Shown here one piece after another: positions 40,094 through 48,767 of a stretch of 64,000 nt of DNA. Positions within the stretch are counted from its first letter, which is position 1. The number at the start of each line of letters is the position of its first letter. The notes under the pieces were generated by a model. It was given only the letters and a program-made list of their open reading frames with translations. It was not told where the DNA came from and ran no database searches. The DNA comes from Candidatus Daviesbacteria bacterium (lineage in GTDB: Bacteria > Patescibacteria > Microgenomatia > Daviesbacterales > UBA10151): the NCBI GenBank assembly GCA_028687915.1, contig JAQTZF010000001.1, positions 372,001 to 436,000 on the forward strand. The letters run 5' to 3'. Position numbers and translations under genes: made by a program.

Positions 40094-42589
40094 TTAGTAA
40101 ATATCGTCCTTTTTTATTCTTGTTTTCATAATTAACTCAAAAATTTCTATGAGAGTTATTGAAATTAGGGATGAAATAATTGCAATTAATATTCCGTTGG
40201 TATTAAGCTCGGAAAATAAAAATAAATTTCTTAGTCCTGGAATTAAAATCGTCGCTAATAAAAGAGTGATAGTTCCTAGTGTAATAAGCTTTATGGATTT
40301 GGTAGCGCTAATAAAACTATGTAAGATATTTTTTGGTCCGTTAATGTTAGCAAACATAGCTCCAATATTTGATAAGATTAAACAGACAAAAGTTATAGTT
40401 CTAGTGGCACTATCTGTAAATCCAAGGTACCTGGTAAAGAAGATTACTCCCAGACAAATAGATAGAATTATTCCTCCCTGTATTATTGAATAATATAATG
40501 TTTTATTATCAAGAAAGGGTAGATTAAGTCTTCTTGGGTGTTTTAACATTGTATCTTTATCTGCTTCTGTTGTTTCAAAAGCTATAGCAGAAGAGGGGTC
40601 TATAAATAATTCCAGGAAAACTATGTGTAAGGGAAATAATATTAATGGTAAATGAAACAAGGGAGGGATTAAGGCAATTCCGGCAATTGGTACATGAATG
40701 GCTAGTGTATACATTACAGCTCTTTTAATATTGGTATAAATCCTTCTGCCAAGTGAAATAGCTTCAACTAAGGAAGAAAAATCTCCATTTAATAAAACTA
40801 GTGAGGCTGATTCTTTAGCTACATCAGTACTTCTTTGTCCCAGGGCAATTCCAATATGGGAAGCAGCTAGTGCTGGAGCATCATTTATACCATCTCCGGT
40901 CATAGCAACAATTTCACCATTAGCTTTTAAAGCATTAACTATACGTAGTTTTTCCTCCGGGATAATTCTGGCAAATATACAGCTTGTAGCAACAACTTTT
41001 TGTAGCTCTGTATCAGACATCTTTGAAACTTCTTGACCGGTTACAACATCCTGTATATTCTCCAGCCCAATTTTATGTGCCACAAACTTTGCAGTTTCCG
41101 GATAATCTCCGGTTACCATTATTACCTTAATTCCAGCCTTGTGACAAACTTGTATAGCAGCTGGAACAGTTGGTCTTACCGGGTCAACCAAGCCAATAAG
41201 ACCTAAAAATTTGTAATTAATTTCGTTTTGGGTTTTTGGTAAACTTGTACCTTCTGCTTTAGCAACAGCCAGAACTTTTAGACCTGTTGATGCCATCTCA
41301 GAGACCTGGAATATAAACTTTCTTTCATCTGTCTTTGATAATTTACATAATTTAATAATAGTTTCCGGTGCGCCTTTGGCAGAAAAAATATAATTTTTTG
41401 AGCCTTCTAGTTGCCAGACATTTGTTATAGCCATAATTTCTTTAGAGAATGTATATTCTTTGATTAGTTCTTTATTTTCTATAATCTTTATATCCTGGTT
41501 TTTTGCTTTTTCTAGGATTGCAATTTCTACTGGATCAAAAGTATTTTTGCGGGAAGCAGAAACTGCATATTCAAGAAGTTCTTGTTCTGAAGTATTCTCT
41601 TGATGAAAGAGTTCTGCAACAGACATCTTATTAAAAGTAACAGTGCCTGTTTTATCAACACAAAGTACAGTTGTTGCTCCCAGAGTCTCTATGGCTGGAA
41701 TATCTTTAGTTAAAACTCCTTTTTTTGAAATTCTCCAGGCTCCAAGTGCTAAAAATACTGTCATAATTACTACGAATTCTTCTGGTAAGATAGATAAACT
41801 TAAAGTAATACCTGCAAGAAATCCTTCCATCCAATTGTTTCTAATAACACCATAAATAATTACTACGACTAAACACAAAATTCCTCCTAATAAGGCTAAT
41901 TTATAAATAAACTTGTTTGTTTCTTCTTGTAAGTGAGATTTTGTGCGCTTAATTTGAGATAAGGCTTTGCCTATTTTTCCAATTTCACTCTTAGGTCCTG
42001 TAAATATCACTTTGGCATAACAATGTCCTGTGGTGATAAGTGTTCCACTATATAAAAAAGGCAGATTTGGGCCACCAGGTCTTCTAATTGGGGTGATACT
42101 ATTCCATACTGTCTTTGAAACAGCCAAAGATTCACCGGTTAAAATAGATTCATCAACAGTCAAATTATTTGCATCTAATATTGCTGCATCTGCCGGAATC
42201 CTTTCACCTTCTGATAAAACTAAAATATCTTCCGGAACAATTTCTCTAGCTGGAATTGTCTTAATAATGCCTTCCCGGATTACCTTTGCCATTGGTTCTG
42301 ATAACTCCTTTAAAGCAGCTAGTGCTTTTTCTGTTTTTTGGTTTTGATAAAAAGAAATAGCAACAATAATACAAATACTTCCAGATAAAGCTAAGGCTTC
42401 TTTAAAATCACCAAGAAAAAAGTATAAGGCAACAGAAATAATTAACAGTATAAACATGGGTTCCTTTAAGGTGGAAATAAGGATAGAAAAAAACCCTTTC
42501 TTTTTATCCTGAGGTAAAGAGTTAAACCCTTCTATCTCTAGCTTTTTTGCAGCCTCAGCTTCTGTTAAACCAATAAATTTTTCACTCAT
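40094..42589 (-). CDS. P2-type cation-transporting ATPase
   Basis: An 831-residue pump with about ten membrane helices. LTGES, the phosphorylation site CVDKTGTVT, VTGDYPETA and TGDGINDAPAL are intact. The fourth helix reads SILPEEFVVI, where Ca2+ ATPases have PEGLP, so the transported ion is uncertain; Ca2+ or Mg2+ and monovalent ions are all possible. It is the first gene of the minus-strand operon followed directly by receiver-like, kinase and receiver genes, an unusual pairing for a P-type pump. TATATA lies five bases before its ATG. Confidence 0.9.
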   Translation of the reverse strand: MSEKFIGLTEAEAAKKLEIEGFNSLPQDKKKGFFSILISTLKEPMFILLIISVALYFFLGDFKEALALSGSICIIVAISFYQNQKTEKALAALKELSEPMAKVIREGIIKTIPAREIVPEDILVLSEGERIPADAAILDANNLTVDESILTGESLAVSKTVWNSITPIRRPGGPNLPFLYSGTLITTGHCYAKVIFTGPKSEIGKIGKALSQIKRTKSHLQEETNKFIYKLALLGGILCLVVVIIYGVIRNNWMEGFLAGITLSLSILPEEFVVIMTVFLALGAWRISKKGVLTKDIPAIETLGATTVLCVDKTGTVTFNKMSVAELFHQENTSEQELLEYAVSASRKNTFDPVEIAILEKAKNQDIKIIENKELIKEYTFSKEIMAITNVWQLEGSKNYIFSAKGAPETIIKLCKLSKTDERKFIFQVSEMASTGLKVLAVAKAEGTSLPKTQNEINYKFLGLIGLVDPVRPTVPAAIQVCHKAGIKVIMVTGDYPETAKFVAHKIGLENIQDVVTGQEVSKMSDTELQKVVATSCIFARIIPEEKLRIVNALKANGEIVAMTGDGINDAPALAASHIGIALGQRSTDVAKESASLVLLNGDFSSLVEAISLGRRIYTNIKRAVMYTLAIHVPIAGIALIPPLFHLPLILFPLHIVFLELFIDPSSAIAFETTEADKDTMLKHPRRLNLPFLDNKTLYYSIIQGGIILSICLGVIFFTRYLGFTDSATRTITFVCLILSNIGAMFANINGPKNILHSFISATKSIKLITLGTITLLLATILIPGLRNLFLFSELNTNGILIAIISSLISITLIEIFELIMKTRIKKDDIY

Positions 42590-42669
42590 AAAGATATATA
42601 CTTTTATTAGTGTAACATGGCTGATTTAAAGAGGGTAAGAAGCTTGTTTCTGTAGTGTACCCCAAGAGC

Positions 42670-42841
42670 ATTCACTACTTCATAGTAGCGCGCCCTAAAG
42701 GCACTCACCACTACGTTGGTAGCGCGTACGGGAGTAGGGCTACCTCCCGACGTACGTCGGGACGATCCTGTCCCGATTAGAATCGGGATTGAACCTGCTT
42801 AGCTCTGCGAGATGCGCATGCTTCTTGCCCAAATACGGCAA
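42670..42841. repeat. GC-rich repeat and hairpin island with a tRNA-Glu 3' fragment
   Basis: No gene is evident. Two related 25-base units end in GTAGCGCG (42685-42692, 42719-42726) with internal hairpins. TAGCGCGTACGGGAGT (42720-42735) equals the last 16 bases of tRNA-Glu on the same strand. Two 18-base palindromes share TCCCGA-N6-TCGGGA (42745-42762 and 42771-42788). The composition is clearly more GC-rich than the flanks. An ncRNA is possible but unproven. Confidence 0.6.
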
Positions 42842-42879
42842 AAAACAAAAAATCCCCCACAGGGGGTATTTTGTTTTTG
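42842..42879 (-). terminator. Terminator directly after tRNA-Glu
   Basis: CCCCC (42854-42858), ACA, GGGGG (42862-42866), flanked by A-rich and T-rich arms. Both orientations end in a U-rich tract. It starts at the base following the tRNA 3' end on the minus strand. Confidence 0.85.
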
Positions 42880-42953
42880 TAGCGCGTACGGGAGTTGAAC
42901 CCGTGATTTTCGGAATGAGAATCCGACGTCCTGGACCACTAGACGAACGCGCC
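42880..42953 (-). tRNA. tRNA-Glu (anticodon CTC)
   Basis: Read on the minus strand: acceptor GGCGCGT pairs with ACGCGCT, with discriminator A. D arm GTC/GAC, anticodon stem TCGGA/TCCGA around TTCTCAT (anticodon CTC), and T stem ACGGG/CCCGT around TTCAACT. CCA is not encoded. Duplicated fragments of both its ends lie nearby. Confidence 0.93.
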
Positions 42954-42965
42954 ATATTTCTGATT

Positions 42966-43063
42966 TGCGTTCATCTGCGAGTGCAAAAGCCCTCTAATGA
43001 CGAACACATTCTATGTATATGCGTTCATCTGCGAGTGCAAAAGCCCTCTAATGACGAACGCGC
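42966..43063 (-). repeat. Tandem palindromic repeats bearing the tRNA-Glu 5' end
   Basis: Two identical 40-base copies (42966-43005 and 43020-43059), period 54. Each can fold with GCGTTCGTC/GATGAACGC ends and an inner stem with a TTTT loop. On the minus strand each unit starts with (G)TTCGTC, and the first starts GCGCGTTCGTC (43063-43053), identical to tRNA-Glu bases at 42952-42942. Confidence 0.75.
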
Positions 43064-43176
43064 TGAGCAAGTGAATTTTATCAAAAAAGTATCCTTAAAG
43101 CTACATTTTTATATAAAATATCTGTATTGCAAAAATAATAAATATGATCTAAAATTTACCCAATCTATTTCTTTTT

Positions 43177-43665
43177 ATGGCTAAATTGGACAGGTCAGCC
43201 AAGATATCTAAAAAAGTTTACTTAACCCCCCAAGGTCTTCAAGACGCGAAAATTGAATTGGATTATCTTAAGAATGAAAAGAGGGCTCAGGTTGCAGAAA
43301 GAATTCAGGGAGCCAGGGATTTTGGTGATGTGTCAGAAAATTCAGAGTATGATTCAGCATTGGAAGAACAAACTTTAGTGGAAAATAGGATTGCATATTT
43401 AGAGGATGCGATTGGGAACGCTCAGCTAATTGAAGGGGCTTTAAGCTGTGAGACTGTGGTTATAGGATCAGTAGTTAAGGTAAGAATGGATGATGGTGTG
43501 GATGAATATACTATTGTGGGAAAAGTAGAAGCAAATCCTTCCAAGAAGAAAATATCAAATGAATCTCCTGTAGGATCAGCTTTATTGGGAGCTAAAATAG
43601 GGGAAGAAGTAGTTATTTGTACTCCAGACTCAAGTTATAAAGCTAAGGTACTCCAAATTAAATAA
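43177..43665 (+). CDS. greA: Transcription elongation factor GreA
   Basis: The N-terminal coiled coil starts YLTPQGLQDAKIELDYLKNEKR, followed by ARDFGDVSENSEYDSALEEQ, whose acidic D-x-x-E at the tip stimulates RNA cleavage in backtracked polymerase. The C-terminal FKBP-like domain contains SPVGSALLGAKIGEEV. At 162 residues the length is standard. No Shine-Dalgarno is seen. It precedes the lysS operon by 55 bases, which hold a separate lysS promoter. Confidence 0.94.
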   Translation: MAKLDRSAKISKKVYLTPQGLQDAKIELDYLKNEKRAQVAERIQGARDFGDVSENSEYDSALEEQTLVENRIAYLEDAIGNAQLIEGALSCETVVIGSVVKVRMDDGVDEYTIVGKVEANPSKKKISNESPVGSALLGAKIGEEVVICTPDSSYKAKVLQIK

Positions 43666-43687
43666 AGCATAAATCCCCTTAACTCTT

Positions 43688-43714
43688 CCTAAATTAGCCA
43701 AATTTAGGTATACT
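43688..43714 (+). promoter_or_regulatory. lysS promoter with an operator-like palindrome
   Basis: CCTAAATT (43688-43695), AGCCA, AATTTAGG (43701-43708): perfect eight-base arms, directly followed by TATACT (43709-43714). The -10 box is six bases from ATG 43721, predicting a leaderless mRNA. A protein bound to the dyad would occupy the promoter spacer and block transcription. Confidence 0.6.
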
Positions 43715-43720
43715 TTACCC

Positions 43721-45283
43721 ATGTTCTGGGCCGATAGAGTAGCTAAAGAAATAATAAATAGTGAAAAATATAAACCATATAAGGTGGATGAAATGTTTAC
43801 ACCTTCTGGTTTTATGCATATTGGGAATTTAAGGGGTTCACTTGTACATGATTTAATGTACAAGGCTTTAAGAGATGCTGGAGAAAGTCCAGTTTTTACT
43901 TATGTACTTAATGATTTTGATCCTATAGATGGCTTACCAGATGATTTACAGGAATTTAGTAAATATTTAGGTGTTCCTTTAAGAAATGTTCCCTGGAAAG
44001 ATAAAGAGTATGAAAGCTTTGCTGATTATTTTGCTTCAGACATGAAAAATACTCTAAAAAAGTTTGGGGTTGATCCTCAATTTTTATCTTCGTGGGATAT
44101 GTATCATGAAGGTAAATTTAATGAAGAGATAAAAGCTGCATTAGATAATGCTGTGGAGATTCAAAATATATATCATGAAGTTTCAGGTAGTCAGAAAAAA
44201 GCGCAGGGATGGTATCCATTACAAGTAATTTGTCCAAATTGCGGAAAATTAGGTACCACCAGGGTTTACGAATGGGATGGAGAAACAGTGGCCTTTAAAT
44301 GTGAGCCACATATGGTGAAATGGGCAGAAGGCTGTGATTATGAAGGTAGAATTAGCCCCTTTAATGGTAATGGAAAATTGCCTTGGAAAGTAGATTGGCC
44401 GGCCCATTGGAAGGTTATTGGGGTGACTATAGAAGGAGCAGGTAAGGATCATTCTGTGGCAGGTTCATCAAGAGATGTTGCAAGAGAACTATGTAAACGA
44501 GTATTTAAGATTGAAGAACCATTTAATATACCTTATGAATTCTTTACTATTGGTGGCAAAAAAATGTCTTCCTCAAAAGGGGTAGGGTTAAAAGCACATG
44601 ATTTATTTGATCTTTTACCAGCTGAGGTAGGGAGATTCCTTTATTGCAGAACTGAGTATAAGCAAGAAGTTAATTTTGATCCATTTGAAACAATGGCTAT
44701 CCCGGATTTATTTGATGAATATGATAGATGTTATCAACACTATATAGATGGTACTGATGAAAACTTTGGTAGAGCTTTTGAACTTTCCCAAATAAATAAA
44801 TTACCTGTTAAAGAAAAAACATTCTTACCCAGATTTATTGATGTTGCTAATTATATACAACAACCCAGGATTGATATTTACCAAGTATTTGGTGAAATAA
44901 AAGGAGAATCTTTAAATGAAGTTGAACGAGATATTTTAGAAGAAAGAATTAAGTATGCTAAGGTTTGGTTAGATGGTTATGCACCAGATAAATATAAGTT
45001 TCAAATGACTAATACTGTTTCAAAAATAGCAGAGAGCTTAACTGAAGATCAAAAAGAATATTTAAAAAAAATAATACCTTTAATCAAACAAGAGATATCA
45101 GCAGAAGATTTACAGCTTAAACTTTATGAATTATCAAAAGAGAGGGGATTAGAAGCTAAAAAGGCTTTTGGAGCAATATATATGGCATTAATTGGAAAAG
45201 AATCAGGTCCAAAAGCAGGATGGTTATTACAACAATATCCAAGTGATAAAATTGCAGAAAGAATAGAAGAGGTAACAAGATGA
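43721..45283 (+). CDS. lysS: Lysyl-tRNA synthetase, class I
   Basis: This is the class I (archaeal-type) LysRS, not the usual bacterial class II enzyme. The HIGH-like motif is H33-I-G-N36 in PSGFMHIGNLRG, and the KMSKS loop is KKMSSSKG near residue 285. A zinc-binding CPNC is present near residue 170. It charges tRNA-Lys and can also make diadenosine tetraphosphate. At 520 residues the length is normal. It is first in a lysS-HD-serS operon; its stop overlaps the HD gene start (ATGA). Confidence 0.94.
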   Translation: MFWADRVAKEIINSEKYKPYKVDEMFTPSGFMHIGNLRGSLVHDLMYKALRDAGESPVFTYVLNDFDPIDGLPDDLQEFSKYLGVPLRNVPWKDKEYESFADYFASDMKNTLKKFGVDPQFLSSWDMYHEGKFNEEIKAALDNAVEIQNIYHEVSGSQKKAQGWYPLQVICPNCGKLGTTRVYEWDGETVAFKCEPHMVKWAEGCDYEGRISPFNGNGKLPWKVDWPAHWKVIGVTIEGAGKDHSVAGSSRDVARELCKRVFKIEEPFNIPYEFFTIGGKKMSSSKGVGLKAHDLFDLLPAEVGRFLYCRTEYKQEVNFDPFETMAIPDLFDEYDRCYQHYIDGTDENFGRAFELSQINKLPVKEKTFLPRFIDVANYIQQPRIDIYQVFGEIKGESLNEVERDILEERIKYAKVWLDGYAPDKYKFQMTNTVSKIAESLTEDQKEYLKKIIPLIKQEISAEDLQLKLYELSKERGLEAKKAFGAIYMALIGKESGPKAGWLLQQYPSDKIAERIEEVTR

Positions 45284-45846
45284 TAAATAGAGAAGAGGGT
45301 TTGAAAATTTTGGAAGAAAAAGTTTCTAACAAAAATATTATCAAACATATGCTAGCAACAGAAGCCATGATGAAAGCATTAGCAAAAAAGTTTGAGTCAG
45401 ACAAGCAGGAAGAGTGGGGGATGGCAGGACTTTTACATGATGGAGATTATAGTGAAGAAGTGCCTGTTGAAAAGCAAGGAATTCAAATTAGTGAATGGTT
45501 GGATGAAAAAGGATTTGAAATCCCTGAAACTGTTAAACATGCAATGGCTGCTCATAATATGGCAAATACAGGGGTCAAGCCTGAATCAAAAATGGATTGG
45601 GCTCTTTTTTGTGGAGACTCATTAACTGGTTTAATTGTAGCTTCTGCTTTAGTTCTACCAGAAAGAAAATTGGTAAATTTAACTGTTGAATCTATTATGA
45701 AGCGTTATAAAGAACCAAAATTTGCTGCAGGTACCAGAAGAGAAGAAATAAAGATGTGTGAGGATCACTTAGGGATTTCCTTGGAAGAATTTGTTAGAAT
45801 TACTTTGCAAGCCATGCAAGAAGTGCATGAAAGGATTGGACTTTAA
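45280..45846 (+). CDS. HD-domain hydrolase between two aminoacyl-tRNA synthetase genes
   Basis: A 188-residue HD protein with a full ligand set: H in IIKHMLATEA, HD in GLLHDGDY, two His in VKHAMAAHN, and D in FCGDSLTGL. This six-ligand pattern (H-HD-H-H-D) occurs in YqeK-type HD proteins that hydrolyse Ap4A, as well as in other HD families. LysRS and SerRS can make Ap4A, so removal of that by-product is an attractive role, though unproven. It overlaps lysS by four bases and abuts serS with no gap. Confidence 0.78.
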   Translation: MINREEGLKILEEKVSNKNIIKHMLATEAMMKALAKKFESDKQEEWGMAGLLHDGDYSEEVPVEKQGIQISEWLDEKGFEIPETVKHAMAAHNMANTGVKPESKMDWALFCGDSLTGLIVASALVLPERKLVNLTVESIMKRYKEPKFAAGTRREEIKMCEDHLGISLEEFVRITLQAMQEVHERIGL

Positions 45847-47085
45847 ATGTTAGACATTAATTTAATTAGGGAAAATAGTGAAAAAGTTAAAAAGGGCATA
45901 GCTAATAAAGGTTGTCCTGAGGTTTTAGTGGATAAAGTTTTGGATTTAGACAAACAAAGAAGAGAACTAATCCAAAAAGTTGATGAACTACGAGCAGACA
46001 GTAATAAAGCAGCTAGTGAACGTGATATAGAAAAAGGAAGACAGCTTAAAGAAGAATTACAAAAAATAGATCCAGAACTGGAAAAAATTAAAGCAGAATT
46101 TGAAGAAGTCTTAATGCAACTTCCAAATCTACCAGCAGATAATACTCCAATAGGTAAAAATGAATCCGAAAATAAAGTAATGAGACAGGTTGGAACTCCT
46201 GCAAAATTTAACTTTGAACCAAAAGATCATTTTACTTTAGGACAAAACTTAAAGATTATAGATTTTGAAAGTGGAGCAAAAGTAACCGGATCTCAATTCT
46301 ATTTTTTATATAACGAAGGAGTTATGTTGGAATTGGCACTTATCCAATATGCTATGAGTTTATTATCCAAAGAAGGGTTTATTCCTGTTATAACTCCAGA
46401 TTTAGCTAAATCAAGATTTTATTTAGGTACAGGCTATGCTCCAAAAGGTGATGAAGCTCAAACTTATACAATTAATGATGAGGATTTAGGGTTAATTGCT
46501 ACAGCAGAGGTAACTTTAGCAGGAAAACATGCTGATGAAATATTTGCAGAAGATCAACTTCCTATAAAATATATTGGATATTCACATTGTTTCCGAAAAG
46601 AAGCTGGAGCTTATGGAAAATATTCTAAAGGATTATACAGAGTACATCAATTTACTAAAGCAGAAATGTTTATTTATTGTACACCAGAAACTTCAGTTAA
46701 AATGCATGAATACTTACTATCTTTAGAAGAAAAAATTTATCAGGAATTAGGAATTCCTTATCAAGTTTTGGAGATGTGTACAGGAGATTTGGGAGCAATG
46801 GCAGCCAGTAAATTTGATATAGAAGCCTGGATGCCAGGAAGACAAGAATATGGAGAAGTAACATCTACCTCGAATTGTACAGATTACCAGGCAAGAAATT
46901 TAAATATTAAATTTAAACATGAAGGAAAAACTGAGTTTGTACATATGATTAATGGGACTGCTATAGCAACCTCCAGATGTATTATTGCTATCCTAGAAAA
47001 TTTTCAACAAGAAGATGGTTCGGTTCTTATTCCTGAAGTTTTGCAAAAATATACTGGCTTCGACAGAATAATCCCTAAAAAATAA
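45847..47085 (+). CDS. serS: Seryl-tRNA synthetase
   Basis: A class II synthetase of 412 residues. The N-terminal coiled coil (about 30-100) binds the long arm of tRNA-Ser. Motif 2 is SHCFRKEAGAYGKYSKGLYRVHQF, the serine pocket TSTSNCTDYQARN is intact, and motif 3 is NGTAIATSRCIIAILENFQ. It begins on the base after the HD stop and is the last gene of the operon, ending at a strong terminator. Confidence 0.96.
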   Translation: MLDINLIRENSEKVKKGIANKGCPEVLVDKVLDLDKQRRELIQKVDELRADSNKAASERDIEKGRQLKEELQKIDPELEKIKAEFEEVLMQLPNLPADNTPIGKNESENKVMRQVGTPAKFNFEPKDHFTLGQNLKIIDFESGAKVTGSQFYFLYNEGVMLELALIQYAMSLLSKEGFIPVITPDLAKSRFYLGTGYAPKGDEAQTYTINDEDLGLIATAEVTLAGKHADEIFAEDQLPIKYIGYSHCFRKEAGAYGKYSKGLYRVHQFTKAEMFIYCTPETSVKMHEYLLSLEEKIYQELGIPYQVLEMCTGDLGAMAASKFDIEAWMPGRQEYGEVTSTSNCTDYQARNLNIKFKHEGKTEFVHMINGTAIATSRCIIAILENFQQEDGSVLIPEVLQKYTGFDRIIPKK

Positions 47086-47094
47086 ATTTATTAT

Positions 47095-47130
47095 AAAAAA
47101 ATACACCCTTTTAAGGGGGTGTATTTTTAT
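47095..47130 (+). terminator. Intrinsic terminator of the lysS-serS operon
   Basis: ATACACCC (47101-47108) pairs with GGGTGTAT (47117-47124), flanked by A-rich and T-rich tracts. It begins 9 bases after the serS stop and should also work for the convergent gene. Confidence 0.9.
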
Positions 47131-47175
47131 TCTCTACTTACTAGAAATAGAGAAGAAGTTTCCTATCAACCTTGT

Positions 47176-47403
47176 TTATGCAACTGGTTGAGTTGGATCT
47201 GCGCTTTCTGCAGCTGGTGCGTCTGAAACTGGAGCTTCAGGAGCAACAGGTGCTTCATCTCCTCCCATTACAGGTTCAGGTGTTTGGACTGGCTCTGTTA
47301 CAGGAGCGTCTGAAGCTGGTGCATCTCCCATAGGAGGCACTGCTGCTGTTTGATCATCTCCTACTACAGGAGTTACTGCTGTTGGATCATCTTGTGGATT
47401 CAT
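47176..47403 (-). CDS. Small Pro/Ala/Val-rich acidic low-complexity protein
   Basis: A 75-residue protein made mostly of Pro, Ala, Val, Asp and Thr, with no hydrophobic segment or known domain. It is probably disordered. The coding call rests on a perfect AGGAGGTGA Shine-Dalgarno five bases before the ATG, very rare in this window, and on the similar composition of a longer membrane protein encoded at 55802. It may be an abundant protein; its function is unknown. Confidence 0.65.
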   Translation of the reverse strand: MNPQDDPTAVTPVVGDDQTAAVPPMGDAPASDAPVTEPVQTPEPVMGGDEAPVAPEAPVSDAPAAESADPTQPVA

Positions 47404-47467
47404 ATTCTCACCTCCTTTTCTATGTGTCTATTGTCTCTGAGATCAGAAATTAAATCAATAGCTTTGT

Positions 47468-48757
47468 TTAAGCTCTTCCAATACTGTGATAAATAAAACC
47501 TAACTTCCTAACTTCTTGTGGATCATAAATATTTCTTCCATCAAAAATAATTGGCTTTTTCATAAGCCTTTTTATTTCCTCTAAATCCAGTTCTTTAAAC
47601 TCGTTCCATTCTGTGATTAATAAAGCAGCTGAAGCATCTGTAACTGCTAAGTAGGGAGTTTCTTCGTATTGGATTTTATCTCCAAAAAGTTTTTTTACAT
47701 TTTCCATTGCTTCTGGATCATAAACTTTAATTTTTGCTCCTTTATTAAGTAACATTTCTATAATCTTTATAGAAGGAGCCTCTCTAATATCATCTGTATT
47801 AGGTTTAAATGCCAGCCCTAAAATAGCTACTGTTTCATTTTTAATATTGCCAAGTTCTCTTATTACTTTATCAAAAAGTTTTTTAGGCTGATTATTATTA
47901 ATTTCTTCAACAGCTTTTAATAACTTAAAATCTATTTTTTCTTTTTCTGCAATTTTTATGAAAGCTGAAATATCTTTTGGAAAACAAGAACCACCATAAC
48001 CTACTCCTGGATATAAAAATGCTCTACCCAGTCTTTTATCAAGACCTACACCTTTTAATACTGATTCCACATCAGCACCAGTACTCTCACATAAATTGGC
48101 AATTGCATTAGCAAAGGATATTTTTGTTGCAAGTAAACTATTAGCTGCGTATTTTGTCATTTGAGCAGATGTTAAATCACAAATAATTCTTTGTCCGTTA
48201 AAATGTTCATAAAGTTTTAATAATATATCAGCTGCCTTTTTACTATTAGTACCAATTATCACCCGGTCTGGTGTTTTGGTGTCTTCAACGGCTGAACCTT
48301 CTCTTAAGAATTCTGGACAGGAAGCAAACTCAAATTCAGCGTCACTATTTTTTTTGATTACAGATTCAAGTTCTTTTTCAACTCCGATTGGGACAGTACT
48401 TTTAATAGCTATTAGAGTATAGTCTTTTAAATATTTAGCTGTGCTTTCTGTTGCCTGGTACAAATACTCAAGGTTTGGTTCACCATTATTTTTTGGTGGA
48501 GTTCCAACACAAATAAAGACAACTTGTGAATTAGGAACTGATTGTTCATAAGAAGTTGTAAAAATTAACCTGCCTTTATTTAAATTCTTTTTTACTAATT
48601 CTTGTAAACCTGGTTCAAAAAAAGGAATTTCTCCCTGAATTAATTTTTCAATTTTTGATTCATCCACATCAACACAACATACTTTGTGTCCGAGGTCTGC
48701 AAAGACTGCCCCTGTTACTAGACCAACATAACCTGTTCCTATAACTGAAATATTCAT
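47468..48757 (-). CDS. UDP-glucose 6-dehydrogenase
   Basis: It oxidises UDP-glucose to UDP-glucuronate. The NAD site is ISVIGTGYVGLVTGAVFADLG with VDVDE. The catalytic Cys is in GVGYGGSCFPKD, and the C-terminal domain includes GLAFKPNTDDIREAPS. At 429 residues it matches bacterial TuaD/Ugd enzymes; the exact nucleotide sugar is inferred. TTGACA (complement of 48792-48797), 18 bases, TATGAT gives a leader of about four bases and shares its -35 bases with galE on the other strand. Confidence 0.92.
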   Translation of the reverse strand: MNISVIGTGYVGLVTGAVFADLGHKVCCVDVDESKIEKLIQGEIPFFEPGLQELVKKNLNKGRLIFTTSYEQSVPNSQVVFICVGTPPKNNGEPNLEYLYQATESTAKYLKDYTLIAIKSTVPIGVEKELESVIKKNSDAEFEFASCPEFLREGSAVEDTKTPDRVIIGTNSKKAADILLKLYEHFNGQRIICDLTSAQMTKYAANSLLATKISFANAIANLCESTGADVESVLKGVGLDKRLGRAFLYPGVGYGGSCFPKDISAFIKIAEKEKIDFKLLKAVEEINNNQPKKLFDKVIRELGNIKNETVAILGLAFKPNTDDIREAPSIKIIEMLLNKGAKIKVYDPEAMENVKKLFGDKIQYEETPYLAVTDASAALLITEWNEFKELDLEEIKRLMKKPIIFDGRNIYDPQEVRKLGFIYHSIGRA

Positions 48758-48767
48758 AATCTAATGA

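Noticed and set aside
42771..42788. Second tRNA or tRNA pseudogene from the anticodon-arm-like hairpin
   Set aside because: No matching acceptor, D or T arms could be built around it, and the loop is six bases.
42720..42895. Integration site (att) of a prophage or island at tRNA-Glu
   Set aside because: The direct repeat of the tRNA 3' end is only 160 bases away, encloses no gene, and no integrase is visible.
42966..43059. CRISPR array from the two 40-base repeats
   Set aside because: Only two copies with a 14-base gap; no leader or cas genes; the repeats carry tRNA 5' sequence and internal hairpins of another type.
42789..43184. 131-codon open frame across tRNA-Glu and the repeats
   Set aside because: It lies antisense to the tRNA and is created by the tandem repeat; no conserved protein character.
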